This document shows positions 9,284-17,488 of a stretch of 45,585 nucleotides of DNA, piece after piece (the first letter of the stretch is position 1; each line of letters begins with the position of its first letter). Under the pieces are notes generated by a model. That model did no database searches and was not told where the DNA came from. It was given only the letters and a program-made list of their open reading frames with translations. Source of the DNA: Pectobacterium brasiliense (lineage in GTDB: Bacteria; Pseudomonadota; Gammaproteobacteria; Enterobacterales; Enterobacteriaceae); NCBI RefSeq assembly GCF_013449685.1, contig NZ_JACDSF010000019.1, positions 14,034 through 59,618 of the forward strand. The letters run 5' to 3'. The translations under genes were made by a program, and so were the position numbers.

Positions 9284-10968
9284 GGCTGTGCTTCCTCCAC
9301 GGTTTCCGGTGCAGAAGGCTTCTGCTGCGCCTGTTGATCTTCGCGGAAGACGCCCGCGAACGAGGCATTGCCGAAGGGACTTAATACCAGCCCTTTCATG
9401 TCATAGCGGTAAGCCAGCAGTCGTAATGACGACGCCAGCGGCAGAACGGGTAACTGTTCCGCTAGAATGCGCTGTGCCTGCTGATAATAGTCAATCCGCT
9501 TAGAAAGCTGCTGTGACGAGAGCGCGTTTTGCAGCACTTCATCAAACGTGGGGTCGCACCAGTGCGCGTAGTTGCTCTGGGAGCGTATCGCCGCGCAGCT
9601 TAGCAATGGTCGGAAAAAGCTGTCCGGGTCGTTACTGTCCGTTGCCCAGCCTGCCAGTGTTAAATCGTGGCTAAGCTCCATCAGCCGCGCTTCCTGAAAA
9701 CGGCCTTCCACCGGAACGATGGTTACGGTGACGCCAATTTGCGCTAGATCGGCCTGTATCAACTCTGCCGTTTTCAGCGGGCTAGGGTTGTAGGACTGTG
9801 AAGCACTGGGAACCCACAGGCGCAGGTTGAGGTTAGTTAGCCCCAGTTCCTGCAAGATTTGTTGCGCTTTTTGCGGGTTATATTCCGTAATCTGCGATTC
9901 ATTGTCGTATGCCCACGATGCACGGGGCAGAATAGACGCCGCCGTTTCCGCCGTGCCGTAATAAATCGACTGCATTAGCCTGTCGTTATTGATCGCCAGT
10001 GCGATGGCTTCCCGCACGCGGCGGTCATCCAGCGGCGGTTTACGCACGTTGAAGGCCAGGTAGGCGACGTTCATGCCGGGACGCAGCGAGAGACGCAGAC
10101 GGGGGTCGTTACGCAGGATCGTCAACTGGCTGGCAGCCGGATAGGCGAGGACGTCACATTCGCCCGTCAGCAGTTTGGATAAGCGACCCGTCCCGCCGGA
10201 ACCGAGATCGACAACTACCTGCCGCATGCGTGGCAGGCCGCGCCAGTAATTACCGTTGCGCGTCAGGCGAATATATTGCCCGTTGCGGTATTCATCGAGC
10301 AGATAAGGGCCGGTGCCGACCGGTTCGCGATCCAGCCGTTCCTTTTTGTCCTCTTTGGCCAGACGCTGCGCGTATTCCGCAGACAGAATCGGCGCGTAGT
10401 GCGTGGCCAGATGCCAGAGAAAAGAGGCGTCCGGGCTGTTGAGCCGAATCTCAATACTGTACTCGCCCAGCTTGCGGATGCTTTGCACCGAATCGGCAAA
10501 TTGCAGGCTGTCGAAATAGGGATATTCGCCGCCGTTGACATCATGATACGGGTGCTTTTCGTCCAGCATGCGCTGGAAGCTGAATATCACGTCGTCGGCG
10601 TTCATATTGCGGGTTGGGCTGAACCAGGCGGTGTGCTGAAACGGCACATCGCGGCGCAGGTAGAAACGGTATGTCGAACCGTTGTCCGAGACTTCCCAGC
10701 GCTGGGCCAGTTCAGGCATCAGACGATAGGTATAAGGATCGACATCCAGCAGGCGATCGTAAAGCTGCGCCGCCAGCGTATCAATGGTGACACCGCTGCG
10801 CGCCATCTGCGGATTAAATGTGTTCAGGACATCATTGACGCAATAAACAAAACCGCTCTGGCGAATATTGTCCAGCGGAGCAGGCGGCGTTAGCACGGAC
10901 GGCGGTGCGGCCAGTGCAGGCAACGTCAGCCAGGTGAGTGCCAGTGCGAAACAGGTTTTTCCGAACAT
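9280..10968 (-). CDS. sapA: Periplasmic peptide-binding protein SapA
   Basis: SapA (562 aa from the chosen start) binds peptides, including cationic antimicrobial peptides, for delivery to SapBCDF. A signal peptide is visible ([20 protein letters not shown], cleavage near Ala-Ala). The SBP_bac_5 body then begins [20 protein letters not shown]. The family stretch [20 protein letters not shown] and the block [18 protein letters not shown] are present. The frame continues 31 codons upstream, but the Met at 10966-10968 is the one that starts the signal peptide. No strong ribosome binding site is seen there. It heads the sapABCDF operon and is divergent from the toxin-antitoxin pair. Confidence 0.95.
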   Translation of the reverse strand: MFGKTCFALALTWLTLPALAAPPSVLTPPAPLDNIRQSGFVYCVNDVLNTFNPQMARSGVTIDTLAAQLYDRLLDVDPYTYRLMPELAQRWEVSDNGSTYRFYLRRDVPFQHTAWFSPTRNMNADDVIFSFQRMLDEKHPYHDVNGGEYPYFDSLQFADSVQSIRKLGEYSIEIRLNSPDASFLWHLATHYAPILSAEYAQRLAKEDKKERLDREPVGTGPYLLDEYRNGQYIRLTRNGNYWRGLPRMRQVVVDLGSGGTGRLSKLLTGECDVLAYPAASQLTILRNDPRLRLSLRPGMNVAYLAFNVRKPPLDDRRVREAIALAINNDRLMQSIYYGTAETAASILPRASWAYDNESQITEYNPQKAQQILQELGLTNLNLRLWVPSASQSYNPSPLKTAELIQADLAQIGVTVTIVPVEGRFQEARLMELSHDLTLAGWATDSNDPDSFFRPLLSCAAIRSQSNYAHWCDPTFDEVLQNALSSQQLSKRIDYYQQAQRILAEQLPVLPLASSLRLLAYRYDMKGLVLSPFGNASFAGVFREDQQAQQKPSAPETVEEAQP

Positions 10969-11085
10969 ACGGGATTTTTCAGTCAAGACGGTTATACACA
11001 GAGTGTATCGCACTCTTGGCATCCTCCCCACTCTTGTTATGCGCGTCTGGCGACTTTCCAACCGTTTGAGCCACCAGATGAATGA

Positions 11086-11113
11086 TTGAAAGCGTCATAA
11101 TGAATGCTATAGT
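11086..11113 (+). promoter_or_regulatory. Sigma70 promoter of the Xre/RES operon
   Basis: TTGAAA (11086-11091) and TATAGT (11108-11113) are 16 bp apart, about 30 bp upstream of the antitoxin start. An inverted repeat CGTCAT (11093-11098) / ATGACG (11123-11128) straddles the -10 box. Such sites usually bind the antitoxin for autoregulation; that is inference here. Confidence 0.65.
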
Positions 11114-11139
11114 TAAGTCACAATGACGAGGAAATAACT

Positions 11140-11580
11140 ATGAATGCAGAAATCAGTCTTAAAGTTGAAAACTTTGCTCGTGAAGCCGAGTTGCCTGATG
11201 GCGTTTTCCATGACCCGTTGATGTTCGTTAATGTCGTGCGCGGTGGGATCTCCGGCGCGATGCTGAAGCGTGGTGCGGATGCCAGCGGGCTAAGCCGTAA
11301 GCTGATTGGCTCGGCGCTGTCCGTCGATCCGTCGAATATCTCCCGCTTATTCCGTCGTAAGCATTTAACGCTGGAGCAGGGGGAAGCGGCGCTGGAGACG
11401 TTCCGCTTGTGGCTGAAAGCCATGACGACGTTTGAAGATGAAGTGAAGGCGCAACTGTGGATGGAGAGCGGCATTCCGGCCTTTGGCGGGAAAACGCCGG
11501 CGGAAATGCTGGATACGCACAAAGGGCGCCAGTTGGTTGATAACGCGCTGAATCGTATTGAATACGGCGAATTTATATGA
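11140..11580 (+). CDS. Xre/MbcA/ParS-type antitoxin (DUF2384)
   Basis: Antitoxin of 146 residues. The middle holds a helix-turn-helix (LSRKLIGSALSVDPSNISRLFRRK). The C-terminus has the toxin-binding block PAEMLDTHKGRQLVDNALNRIEYGEF, the hallmark of antitoxins paired with RES toxins. GAGGAA precedes the ATG and a good sigma70 promoter lies upstream. Its stop overlaps the next start by four bases (ATGA). It binds and neutralises the RES toxin and probably represses its own promoter. The pair sits in the sapA-ryhB-celV interval of otherwise conserved backbone. Confidence 0.9.
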   Translation: MNAEISLKVENFAREAELPDGVFHDPLMFVNVVRGGISGAMLKRGADASGLSRKLIGSALSVDPSNISRLFRRKHLTLEQGEAALETFRLWLKAMTTFEDEVKAQLWMESGIPAFGGKTPAEMLDTHKGRQLVDNALNRIEYGEFI

Positions 11581-12065
11581 GGCTTTACCGCATTACTAAA
11601 GCGGTCTGGCTGGAGGCGTTTTCAGGACAAACAGGCGTAAGTTTCCAGCACGGTGCGCGTTTCAATCAGCCCAACACGCCAGTGCTCTATTTCAGTGAAA
11701 CGCCCGCCGTCGCGATGCTGGAAATGGGGAATTATCTCCCTTCGCCGCAGTTGCTGCCCGCCAGCTATCGTTTGGGTGTATATGAACTGCCGGACGACGT
11801 CCCGCAAGAATCCATCACGTTGGATATGCTGCCCGAAGACTGGCATCGCTATCCGTTTATGCCGGACGTGCAAGCACTGGGATCGCGCTGCCTGAACGCT
11901 GGGCAATCGCTGGTGATTTGGGTACCGACCAGCGCCGTTAAGCCATTTGGCAGCATGCGTAATGCGCTGATTAACCCGCTACATCCCGCGTTAAGCCAGC
12001 TACGCCTGATTGAGGCGATCCCGGATTTCTACAGTCATAGGCTGTTTAATCCGGTAGGACACTAG
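11577..12065 (+). CDS. RES-domain toxin
   Basis: RES-family toxin of 162 residues. Studied members (ParT, MbcT) consume NAD+ by hydrolysis, phosphorolysis or ADP-ribose transfer, halting growth. The family residues are visible: YRI at the start, GARFN with Arg28, Ser40 in VLYFSETP and Glu49 in AVAMLEM. The usual GGRWN is GARFN here, a tolerated variant. Translation is coupled to the antitoxin gene by a four-base overlap. The enzymatic activity is known for the family but cannot be proved from sequence. Confidence 0.9.
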   Translation: MRLYRITKAVWLEAFSGQTGVSFQHGARFNQPNTPVLYFSETPAVAMLEMGNYLPSPQLLPASYRLGVYELPDDVPQESITLDMLPEDWHRYPFMPDVQALGSRCLNAGQSLVIWVPTSAVKPFGSMRNALINPLHPALSQLRLIEAIPDFYSHRLFNPVGH

Positions 12066-12103
12066 GTTTGCCATCGGCAGGAACCCTATAGTCAGTATGG
12101 TAA

Positions 12104-12118
12104 TGAGAAAAATTCTCA
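12104..12118 (+). promoter_or_regulatory. Distal Fur box upstream of ryhB
   Basis: TGAGAA-AAA-TTCTCA is a perfect inverted repeat close to the 7-1-7 Fur consensus TGATAAT-N-ATTATCA, in the TGAGAA...TTCTCA form often seen in enterobacteria. It lies about 60 bp upstream of the likely ryhB start. Confidence 0.6.
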
Positions 12119-12141
12119 ACAAAGTGCTTTACAGATGATAC

Positions 12142-12156
12142 TGATAACTATTATCA
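12142..12156 (+). promoter_or_regulatory. Proximal Fur box over the ryhB promoter
   Basis: TGATAAC-T-ATTATCA matches the 7-1-7 Fur consensus at 13 of 14 positions. It overlaps a -10 candidate (TATTAT, 12149-12154) served by TTTACA at 12128-12133, so iron-loaded Fur would block transcription. Confidence 0.8.
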
Positions 12157-12162
12157 TCATTT

Positions 12163-12265
12163 TCGCACTTCGACGGTGGCTTCTCGCAGGCACTGAAGGA
12201 GAGCACGACATTGCTCACATTGCTTCCAGTATTATCTTAGCCAGCCGACGTGCTGGCTTTTTTTT
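12163..12265 (+). ncRNA. ryhB: RyhB small RNA
   Basis: The core AGCACGACATTGCTCACATT (from 12202) and the following TGCTTCCAGTATTA are the most conserved part of enterobacterial RyhB, the Hfq-dependent sRNA that shuts down iron-using proteins when iron is scarce. The 3' end is a Rho-independent terminator: AGCCAGC (12239-12245) pairs with GCTGGCT (12252-12258), followed by eight T. The Fur box upstream fits. The 5' half differs from the E. coli RNA, and the start (about 12160-12168) is estimated from the promoter, so that end is approximate. Confidence 0.93.
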
Positions 12266-12392
12266 GCCTGCAAAATGACCTCACCAGATACTTATCTTAC
12301 TTACTATTTCTCTATAAATAATTAATAAAATCAATATGGTTGGGATGTTTCCTAAATTGTTTGCGGGAACGAAAATCTCCCTTATCATGCCT

Positions 12393-12412
12393 ACACCCAA
12401 GATCATGGGTGT
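12393..12412 (+). promoter_or_regulatory. Inverted repeat in the celV leader
   Basis: ACACCCA and TGGGTGT (7-bp arms, 6-nt spacer) lie about 20 bp upstream of the celV start codon. It could be a leader hairpin affecting translation or an operator. No regulator can be named. Confidence 0.4.
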
Positions 12413-12432
12413 TCACAATGGAGATAAGGAAT

Positions 12433-13965
12433 ATGTGGATGAGAAGGAATCAAATTGTCAGGAAATTGACGTTAGGGGTGGTAACAACGGTGCTGGGGAT
12501 GTCGCTCAGCTTTTCAGCATTATCCGCTACGCCAGTAGAAACGCATGGTCAGCTGTCCATCGAAAACGGACGACTGGTGGATGAACAGGGGAAAAGGGTG
12601 CAACTGAGAGGGGTCAGTTCGCACGGTTTGCAGTGGTTTGGCGACTATGTCAACAAAGATTCGATGAAGTGGCTGCGTGATGACTGGGGGATTAACGTAT
12701 TCCGTGTCGCCATGTACACGGCAGCGGATGGCTATATTTCCAATCCTTCCCTCGCCAATAAGGTAAAAGAGGCCGTTGCGGCGGCGCAAAGCCTCGGCGT
12801 TTACATCATCATCGACTGGCATATCCTGTCGGATAACGATCCCAATATTTATAAAGCACAAGCAAAAACCTTCTTTGCCGAAATGGCTGGGCTGTATGGC
12901 AGCTCGCCGAACGTGATTTATGAAATCGCCAATGAGCCAAACGGTGGCGTGACATGGAACGGGCAGATTCGGCCTTATGCGCTGGAAGTGACTGACACCA
13001 TCCGTAGCAAAGATCCCGATAACCTCATTATCGTCGGTACGGGCACCTGGAGTCAGGATATCCACGACGCGGCGGATAATCAGCTGCCCGATCCGAATAC
13101 GATGTACGCGCTGCATTTCTATGCCGGCACGCACGGGCAGTTCCTGCGCGACCGCATTGACTATGCACAAAGCCGTGGCGCCGCGATTTTCGTCAGCGAG
13201 TGGGGCACCAGCGATGCGTCCGGCAACGGTGGGCCGTTCCTGCCTGAATCGCAGACCTGGATCGATTTCCTGAATAACCGCGGCGTAAGCTGGGTGAACT
13301 GGTCGCTTACCGACAAGGCTGAGGCATCCGCCGCGCTGGCACCGGGAGCGAGCAAATCAGGTGGTTGGACAGAGCAGAATCTGTCGACGTCAGGTAAATT
13401 TGTCAGAGAGCAGATTCGCGCGGGTGCGGATCTGAGCAATGGCGATAACGGTGGCGATACGCCGACTCCGCCAACGGAACCGACTAACCCAGGTAATGGA
13501 ACAACGGGTGACGTCGTGCTGCAATATCGCAATGTGGATAACAACCCGTCCGATGATGCTATTCGTATGGCCGTTAACATCAAAAATACCGGAAGTACGC
13601 CGATCAAGCTGAGCGATCTGCAAGTGCGTTACTACTTCCATGATGATGGCAAACCCGGCGCGAACCTGTTTGTTGACTGGGCGAACGTTGGCCCTCACAA
13701 CATCGTGACCAGTACAGGGACACCAGCCGCCAGCACCGACAAAGCCAACCGCTACGTTCTGGTGACCTTCAGCAGCGGAGCCGGTTCCCTCCAGCCGGGT
13801 GCGGAAACCGGTGAAGTGCAGGTGCGTATCCACGCGGGTGACTGGAGCAACGTGAATGAAACGAATGACTATTCATATGGCGCTAACGTCACAAGCTATG
13901 CCAACTGGGATAAGATCACCGTGCACGATAAAGGCACGTTGGTATGGGGTGTGGAGCCGAAATAG
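12433..13965 (+). CDS. celV: Secreted endo-beta-1,4-glucanase CelV (GH5 + CBM3)
   Basis: This is the soft-rot cellulase CelV/Cel5, which cuts internal beta-1,4-glucan bonds in plant cell walls and leaves the cell through the type II (Out) system. From the ATG with AAGGA upstream (12433), the 510 residues are: signal peptide ending SFSALSA at about 32; GH5 catalytic domain 38-330 with acid/base Glu168 (IANEPNG) and nucleophile Glu256 (VSEWGTS); a Pro/Thr/Asn linker about 340-358; and a family 3 cellulose-binding module to the end. An alternative Met at 12418 would add five residues. It is almost identical to CelV of Pectobacterium carotovorum as I remember it, and is the strongest taxon marker in the window. 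Confidence 0.96.
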   Translation: MWMRRNQIVRKLTLGVVTTVLGMSLSFSALSATPVETHGQLSIENGRLVDEQGKRVQLRGVSSHGLQWFGDYVNKDSMKWLRDDWGINVFRVAMYTAADGYISNPSLANKVKEAVAAAQSLGVYIIIDWHILSDNDPNIYKAQAKTFFAEMAGLYGSSPNVIYEIANEPNGGVTWNGQIRPYALEVTDTIRSKDPDNLIIVGTGTWSQDIHDAADNQLPDPNTMYALHFYAGTHGQFLRDRIDYAQSRGAAIFVSEWGTSDASGNGGPFLPESQTWIDFLNNRGVSWVNWSLTDKAEASAALAPGASKSGGWTEQNLSTSGKFVREQIRAGADLSNGDNGGDTPTPPTEPTNPGNGTTGDVVLQYRNVDNNPSDDAIRMAVNIKNTGSTPIKLSDLQVRYYFHDDGKPGANLFVDWANVGPHNIVTSTGTPAASTDKANRYVLVTFSSGAGSLQPGAETGEVQVRIHAGDWSNVNETNDYSYGANVTSYANWDKITVHDKGTLVWGVEPK

Positions 13966-13997
13966 CACGTCGCTGACCTATTAATCTAGTAATCCTG

Positions 13998-14018
13998 CGG
14001 GCGTGAATTCGCCCGTAT
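13998..14018 (+). terminator. Terminator after celV
   Basis: CGGGCG (13998-14003) pairs with CGCCCG (14010-14015) around a 6-nt loop, followed by TATTTTCTTT. It lies in the short gap between celV and the convergent pspF. Confidence 0.65.
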
Positions 14019-14033
14019 TTTCTTTCCAGACCG

Positions 14034-15023
14034 TCACTCATTTACCACAATGTCGTGTTTCTTTAGCAATCCACGCAGTTGGTGATAGGTTAATCCCAGC
14101 AGCTCAGCGGCTTTACGCTGGTTAAATTTTGCCTGAGTTAATGCCCGATCGATCAAGCCTTTCTCTTGTTCCAATAGCCACGGTTTCATCTCCAGTGGTA
14201 AATCCGGCTGGCCGGTTGTCGCACGCGGTGGCGTTTCCTGAACGGCGGGAGTGCGGCGGAAAGGATTCAGAATGATGGCATCAAGAGGCTGTTCGCTGTC
14301 GCCGTGACGGTACACTGAACGTTCAACCACGTTTTTTAGCTCACGGATATTGCCCGGCCAATCGTAATTCAGCAGCGTTTCGCGCGCAGCAGGCGTAAAA
14401 CCGGGAAACAGCGGCAGATGCAATTCGCGGCACATCTGAATCGCGAAATTATCCGCCAGCAGCATGATATCCTGCTGGCGTTCACGCAGCGGTGGGAGCT
14501 GCACAACGTCAAAAGCCAGACGATCGAGCAGGTCTGCCCGGAATTTACCGCTGGCGGCAAGCGCAGGCAGATCGTCGTTGGTCGCGCACACCAGACGCAC
14601 GTCAACCTGTAGCTGATCTCTGCCGCCGACGCGCTCCAGCATGCCGTATTCGATCACCCGCAATAATTTTTCCTGCACCAGCATCGGCGCGGTAGCCAGT
14701 TCATCCAAAAACAGCGTTCCGCCGTCGGCGCGTTCGAAACGTCCCAGATGGCGCTTCTGCGCCCCGGTAAAAGCACCGGCTTCATGACCAAATAGCTCGG
14801 AGTCGAGCAGATTCTCGTTGAGCGCCGCACAGTTGAGGGAAACGAACGGCCCTTGCCAACGCGGGGAAAGGTAATGCAGGCGGCTGGCGATCAGCTCTTT
14901 ACCGGTACCGCGTTCGCCAATCACCAGCACGGGCTTATTTAACTGTGCTAACTGCGACACCTGTTCCAGAACCTCCAGAAAGCTGTTGGCTTCGCCCAGC
15001 AGGTTCTCTTTTTCCTGAAGCAT
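14034..15023 (-). CDS. pspF: Phage shock protein operon activator PspF
   Basis: PspF (329 aa) is the sigma54 enhancer-binding activator of pspA, held inactive by PspA. It lacks an N-terminal receiver domain, as known PspF does. The AAA+ module has Walker A GERGTGKE at 36-43, the sigma54-contact loop GAFTGA at 83-88, and GGTLFLDELATA as Walker B region. A Fis-type helix-turn-helix ends the protein (RKAAELLGLTYHQLRGLLKK). It is divergent from pspA with 225 bp between. Confidence 0.96.
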   Translation of the reverse strand: MLQEKENLLGEANSFLEVLEQVSQLAQLNKPVLVIGERGTGKELIASRLHYLSPRWQGPFVSLNCAALNENLLDSELFGHEAGAFTGAQKRHLGRFERADGGTLFLDELATAPMLVQEKLLRVIEYGMLERVGGRDQLQVDVRLVCATNDDLPALAASGKFRADLLDRLAFDVVQLPPLRERQQDIMLLADNFAIQMCRELHLPLFPGFTPAARETLLNYDWPGNIRELKNVVERSVYRHGDSEQPLDAIILNPFRRTPAVQETPPRATTGQPDLPLEMKPWLLEQEKGLIDRALTQAKFNQRKAAELLGLTYHQLRGLLKKHDIVVNE

Positions 15024-15141
15024 GATGTTTCACCGTGTTATTTTTACTAACTGTTAGCGTATTTGACTAATCTAGCGGAAAGGGGAAAATAGTCAAAATT
15101 ATCTATTCTTTAATTTTCAGTTAGTTAAATTGAATTAAAAG

Positions 15142-15158
15142 TTGGCATGCTTATTGAT
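15142..15158 (+). promoter_or_regulatory. Sigma54 promoter of pspA
   Basis: TTGGCATGC-TTA-TTGAT fits the -24/-12 pattern, with GG at 15144-15145 and G at 15156 (GG-N10-G). It lies about 90 bp upstream of pspA, as expected. The AT-rich 15090-15140 stretch before it is where PspF and IHF sites would be. Confidence 0.85.
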
Positions 15159-15248
15159 ATACCTATAGGGAGATCGCGACTGGCTCGGCTGGTCACGGTG
15201 ATAAATCAGGCGTAATCAGACGCTGGAAATCATGAAGAGGATGTAATT

Positions 15249-15914
15249 ATGGGTATTTTTTCTCGTTTTGCCGACATCGTGAACGCCAACATCAATTCAT
15301 TGCTGGATAAAGCTGAAGATCCGCAGAAATTGGTGCGGCTGATGATTCAGGAAATGGAAGATACGCTGGTTGAAGTGCGTTCAACCTCGGCGCGGGCGTT
15401 GGCAGAAAAGAAACAGATTGCCCGTCGTATTGAACAAGCGCACGGTCAGCAGGATCAGTGGCAGGAAAAAGCCGAGCTGGCGCTGCGTAAAGATAAAGAC
15501 GATCTGGCCCGTGCGGCGCTGATTGAAAAGCAGAAGCTGACCGACCTGATCGCGGTGTTGCAGCATGAAGCCGAAAGCGTGGATGAAACGCTGGAGCGCA
15601 TGAAGCGTGAAATCGGTGAGCTGGAAAACAAATTGAGCGAAACCCGCGCTCGCCAGCAGGCGCTGACGCTGCGCCACCAGGCTGCGGCATCGTCGCGTGA
15701 TGTGCGTCGCCAGTTGGATAGCGGTAAGCTGGATGAAGCGATGGCGCGTTTCGATCAGTTCGAACGCCGTATCGATACGATGGAAGCCGAAGCTGAAAGC
15801 CACGGATTGGGGAAACAAAAATCGCTGGATCAGCAGTTTGCCGAACTGAAAGCGGACGATGAAATCAGCGCGCAGTTGGCAGCACTTAAGGCTAAAGTTA
15901 AGCCAGCAGAGTAA
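15249..15914 (+). CDS. pspA: Phage shock protein A
   Basis: PspA (221 aa) is a coiled-coil ESCRT-III-like protein that both inhibits PspF and coats damaged inner membrane. The N-terminal amphipathic helix ([20 protein letters not shown]) is followed by a long charged coiled coil to about residue 185. GAGGA precedes the ATG. It heads pspABC under the sigma54 promoter. Confidence 0.97.
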   Translation: MGIFSRFADIVNANINSLLDKAEDPQKLVRLMIQEMEDTLVEVRSTSARALAEKKQIARRIEQAHGQQDQWQEKAELALRKDKDDLARAALIEKQKLTDLIAVLQHEAESVDETLERMKREIGELENKLSETRARQQALTLRHQAAASSRDVRRQLDSGKLDEAMARFDQFERRIDTMEAEAESHGLGKQKSLDQQFAELKADDEISAQLAALKAKVKPAE

Positions 15915-15938
15915 TAAGAGCGTAAACGCCATCGGATG

Positions 15939-15962
15939 GGCTGTCGTTAGAAAACGGCAGCC
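15939..15962 (+). other. Hairpin between pspA and pspB
   Basis: GGCTGTCGTT pairs with AACGGCAGCC (one G-U) around the loop AGAA in the 80-bp intercistronic gap. There is no T run, so it is not a classic terminator. It may protect the pspA message and help keep PspA above PspB and PspC. Confidence 0.5.
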
Positions 15963-15994
15963 ACCGGCGTGTGAATAATAACTAAGGAGACACA

Positions 15995-16219
15995 ATGAGT
16001 GCGTTGTTTCTTGCCATTCCGCTGACCATTTTCATGTTGTTTGTGGCACCGATATGGCTTTGGCTACATTACAGTCAGCGTAAAAACGGTGCTCAACTGG
16101 GACAAAACGATATGCAACGTCTGACACGTTTAACGGAAGAGTCCAACCGTATGCGTGAGCGTATCAGGGCGCTGGAAGACATTCTGGATGCAGAACACCC
16201 GGACTGGAGAAAATCGTAA
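15995..16219 (+). CDS. pspB: Phage shock protein B
   Basis: PspB (74 aa) is a small inner-membrane protein with one N-terminal transmembrane segment (FLAIPLTIFMLFVAPIWLWL) and a basic cytoplasmic coiled coil. With PspC it senses membrane stress and draws PspA off PspF. AAGGAG lies upstream. Its stop overlaps the pspC start (TAATG). Confidence 0.96.
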   Translation: MSALFLAIPLTIFMLFVAPIWLWLHYSQRKNGAQLGQNDMQRLTRLTEESNRMRERIRALEDILDAEHPDWRKS

Positions 16220-16584
16220 TGAAAAATACGTGGTCAGGTAAAACGTTATATCGCATACCGGAAGAAGGCATGCTGAAAGGGGTTTGTGCTGGTTTAGCGC
16301 GTTATTTTGACGTGCCGGTGAAGCTCCTGCGGATAATCGTGGTGCTGTCGATGTTTTTCGGCCTGTTCTTTTTCACCATGGTGGCTTACATCATTCTGAC
16401 CTTTATGCTCGATCCGGCTCCATCGGGAATGGGATTTGAGGATGAAAAGACGGCTCGCACACCCAGCCAACTGCTGAATGAGGCGGATGCGACCTTGCAG
16501 GCTAGCGAACAGCGCCTGCGCAACATTGAGCGCTATGTCACCTCGGATACGTTTGGCGTTCAGAACCGCTTTCGTCACCTGTAA
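16219..16584 (+). CDS. pspC: Phage shock protein C
   Basis: PspC (121 aa) is the membrane partner of PspB. It has the PspC domain (LYRIPEEGMLKGVCAGLARY), a transmembrane segment (IIVVLSMFFGLFFFTMVAYI) and a C-terminal cytosolic coiled coil. It is coupled to pspB by a one-base overlap. It is the last gene of this operon: no pspD or pspE follows. Confidence 0.96.
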   Translation: MKNTWSGKTLYRIPEEGMLKGVCAGLARYFDVPVKLLRIIVVLSMFFGLFFFTMVAYIILTFMLDPAPSGMGFEDEKTARTPSQLLNEADATLQASEQRLRNIERYVTSDTFGVQNRFRHL

Positions 16585-16614
16585 TTTGTCATCAGTTATA
16601 CGCTTTCGCTGACC

Positions 16615-16649
16615 TTATCCACCTTACGACTTGAGTCGAGAGTGGATAA
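16615..16649. other. Nested hairpin after pspC
   Basis: Outer arms TTATCCAC (16615-16622) and GTGGATAA (16642-16649) enclose an inner stem CGAC/GTCG (16627-16638). It lies between the convergent pspC and lipoprotein genes. It could end transcription from both sides, though T runs are weak. Confidence 0.45.
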
Positions 16650-16676
16650 TGTCGCGCTGCTTTTTCGCTGCAATCT

Positions 16677-17231
16677 CTATGATCCGATCCCGCTGTGCAT
16701 GGGATGCCAGCCATTTCCTTCTTTTGCACTGTAGCGAATATTTTGCAGTGGTATGCGCTGCCACTGCCCATTGCTGTCTTGCTCGATTTCGCTGGCATGA
16801 ACGCGACAGCGGAACCGCAATGTATCGGTTTCCAGTTGGAACTGATAAAGCTTCCCTTCTTCGGGCGTGAAATAAGTATCCACAAGGCAGGTATGCTTAC
16901 CTTCAACGTAAACATTGACTACTTCGGTTTCTGCACCTGCAATGAGTTGCGTTTCGTAGTAGTCAATATTGTATTTCTCTCCGGCAACTTTTGGCATCCC
17001 CCGATCCACTGTATTCTGTAATACCCACTCACTGGAGCGTATCAGTCCACCTTTGCTTTCACCATTGAGCATTTGATAAAGGCTGGTTTGCTCAGTGTTA
17101 TCGACAATTCTCAGCCATGGGGCATGAGCACGTTGAGGTGGGGGGACGAAAAAAGTATGGTCTGGAATAAAGGCACAGCCCGCAGCGGTCAGAATGACCG
17201 CTGCGTTCGCAGAACGCAGCAACCGTTTCAC
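16677..17231 (-). CDS. Unknown lipoprotein-like protein at the end of the cdi operon
   Basis: A 184-residue protein I do not recognise. The start is GTG with GGAG upstream, overlapping the cdiI stop by four bases, so it is translated with cdiI. The N-terminus looks like a signal with an imperfect lipobox (LRSANAAVILTAAGC, Cys about 19). The mature part is hydrophilic, with no repeats and two further Cys (HTCLV, LRFRCRV) that could form a disulfide. Its place suggests a link to CDI, for example a second immunity factor or an envelope helper, but it may simply be cargo from recombination at the cdiA 3' end. Function unknown. Confidence 0.75.
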   Translation of the reverse strand: MKRLLRSANAAVILTAAGCAFIPDHTFFVPPPQRAHAPWLRIVDNTEQTSLYQMLNGESKGGLIRSSEWVLQNTVDRGMPKVAGEKYNIDYYETQLIAGAETEVVNVYVEGKHTCLVDTYFTPEEGKLYQFQLETDTLRFRCRVHASEIEQDSNGQWQRIPLQNIRYSAKEGNGWHPMHSGIGS

Positions 17232-17485
17232 CGTTTATCTCCTTTACTGTATTCCATGCGCATATGTATCCAGACACCCAGGCCAATGACTGGCCCTGAA
17301 GCGATGCCAATTCGCAGAGCCTTAGTCAGTAAAGGTTGCCATTGCATACCTGATGGCATTTGCAGGATAAACTGGTAGTAGAGCCATACCCCAAAATAGA
17401 CGAGTGCCACCGTGCAGGAGAGCGCCAGGAAGCAGCCAGCCATCAGATAGAAAAGCGTACTAAAACCAGGTTTTTTTGTACTCAC
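17228..17485 (-). CDS. cdiI: Probable CDI immunity protein, small integral membrane
   Basis: The product has 85 residues and two clear hydrophobic segments: about 9-41 (LFYLMAGCFLALSCTVALVY and on) and about 57-73 (LRIGIASGPVIGLGVWI). The gene starts three bases after the cdiA stop, the position of cdiI in every CDI locus. Immunity proteins are highly variable, so homology cannot confirm it; location is the evidence. A membrane-embedded immunity protein is known for ionophore-type CdiA toxins such as that of E. coli EC93, so the cognate toxin probably acts at the inner membrane. Confidence 0.72.
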   Translation of the reverse strand: MSTKKPGFSTLFYLMAGCFLALSCTVALVYFGVWLYYQFILQMPSGMQWQPLLTKALRIGIASGPVIGLGVWIHMRMEYSKGDKR

Positions 17486-17488
17486 TGC

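Noticed and set aside
12340-12432. Upstream extension of celV to 12340
   Set aside because: It would precede the signal peptide with unrelated residues; the start with AAGGA at 12433 gives a proper secretory signal.
16592-16915. 107-codon minus-strand frame after pspC
   Set aside because: It overlaps the coupled lipoprotein gene in another frame and has no family features; not pspD.
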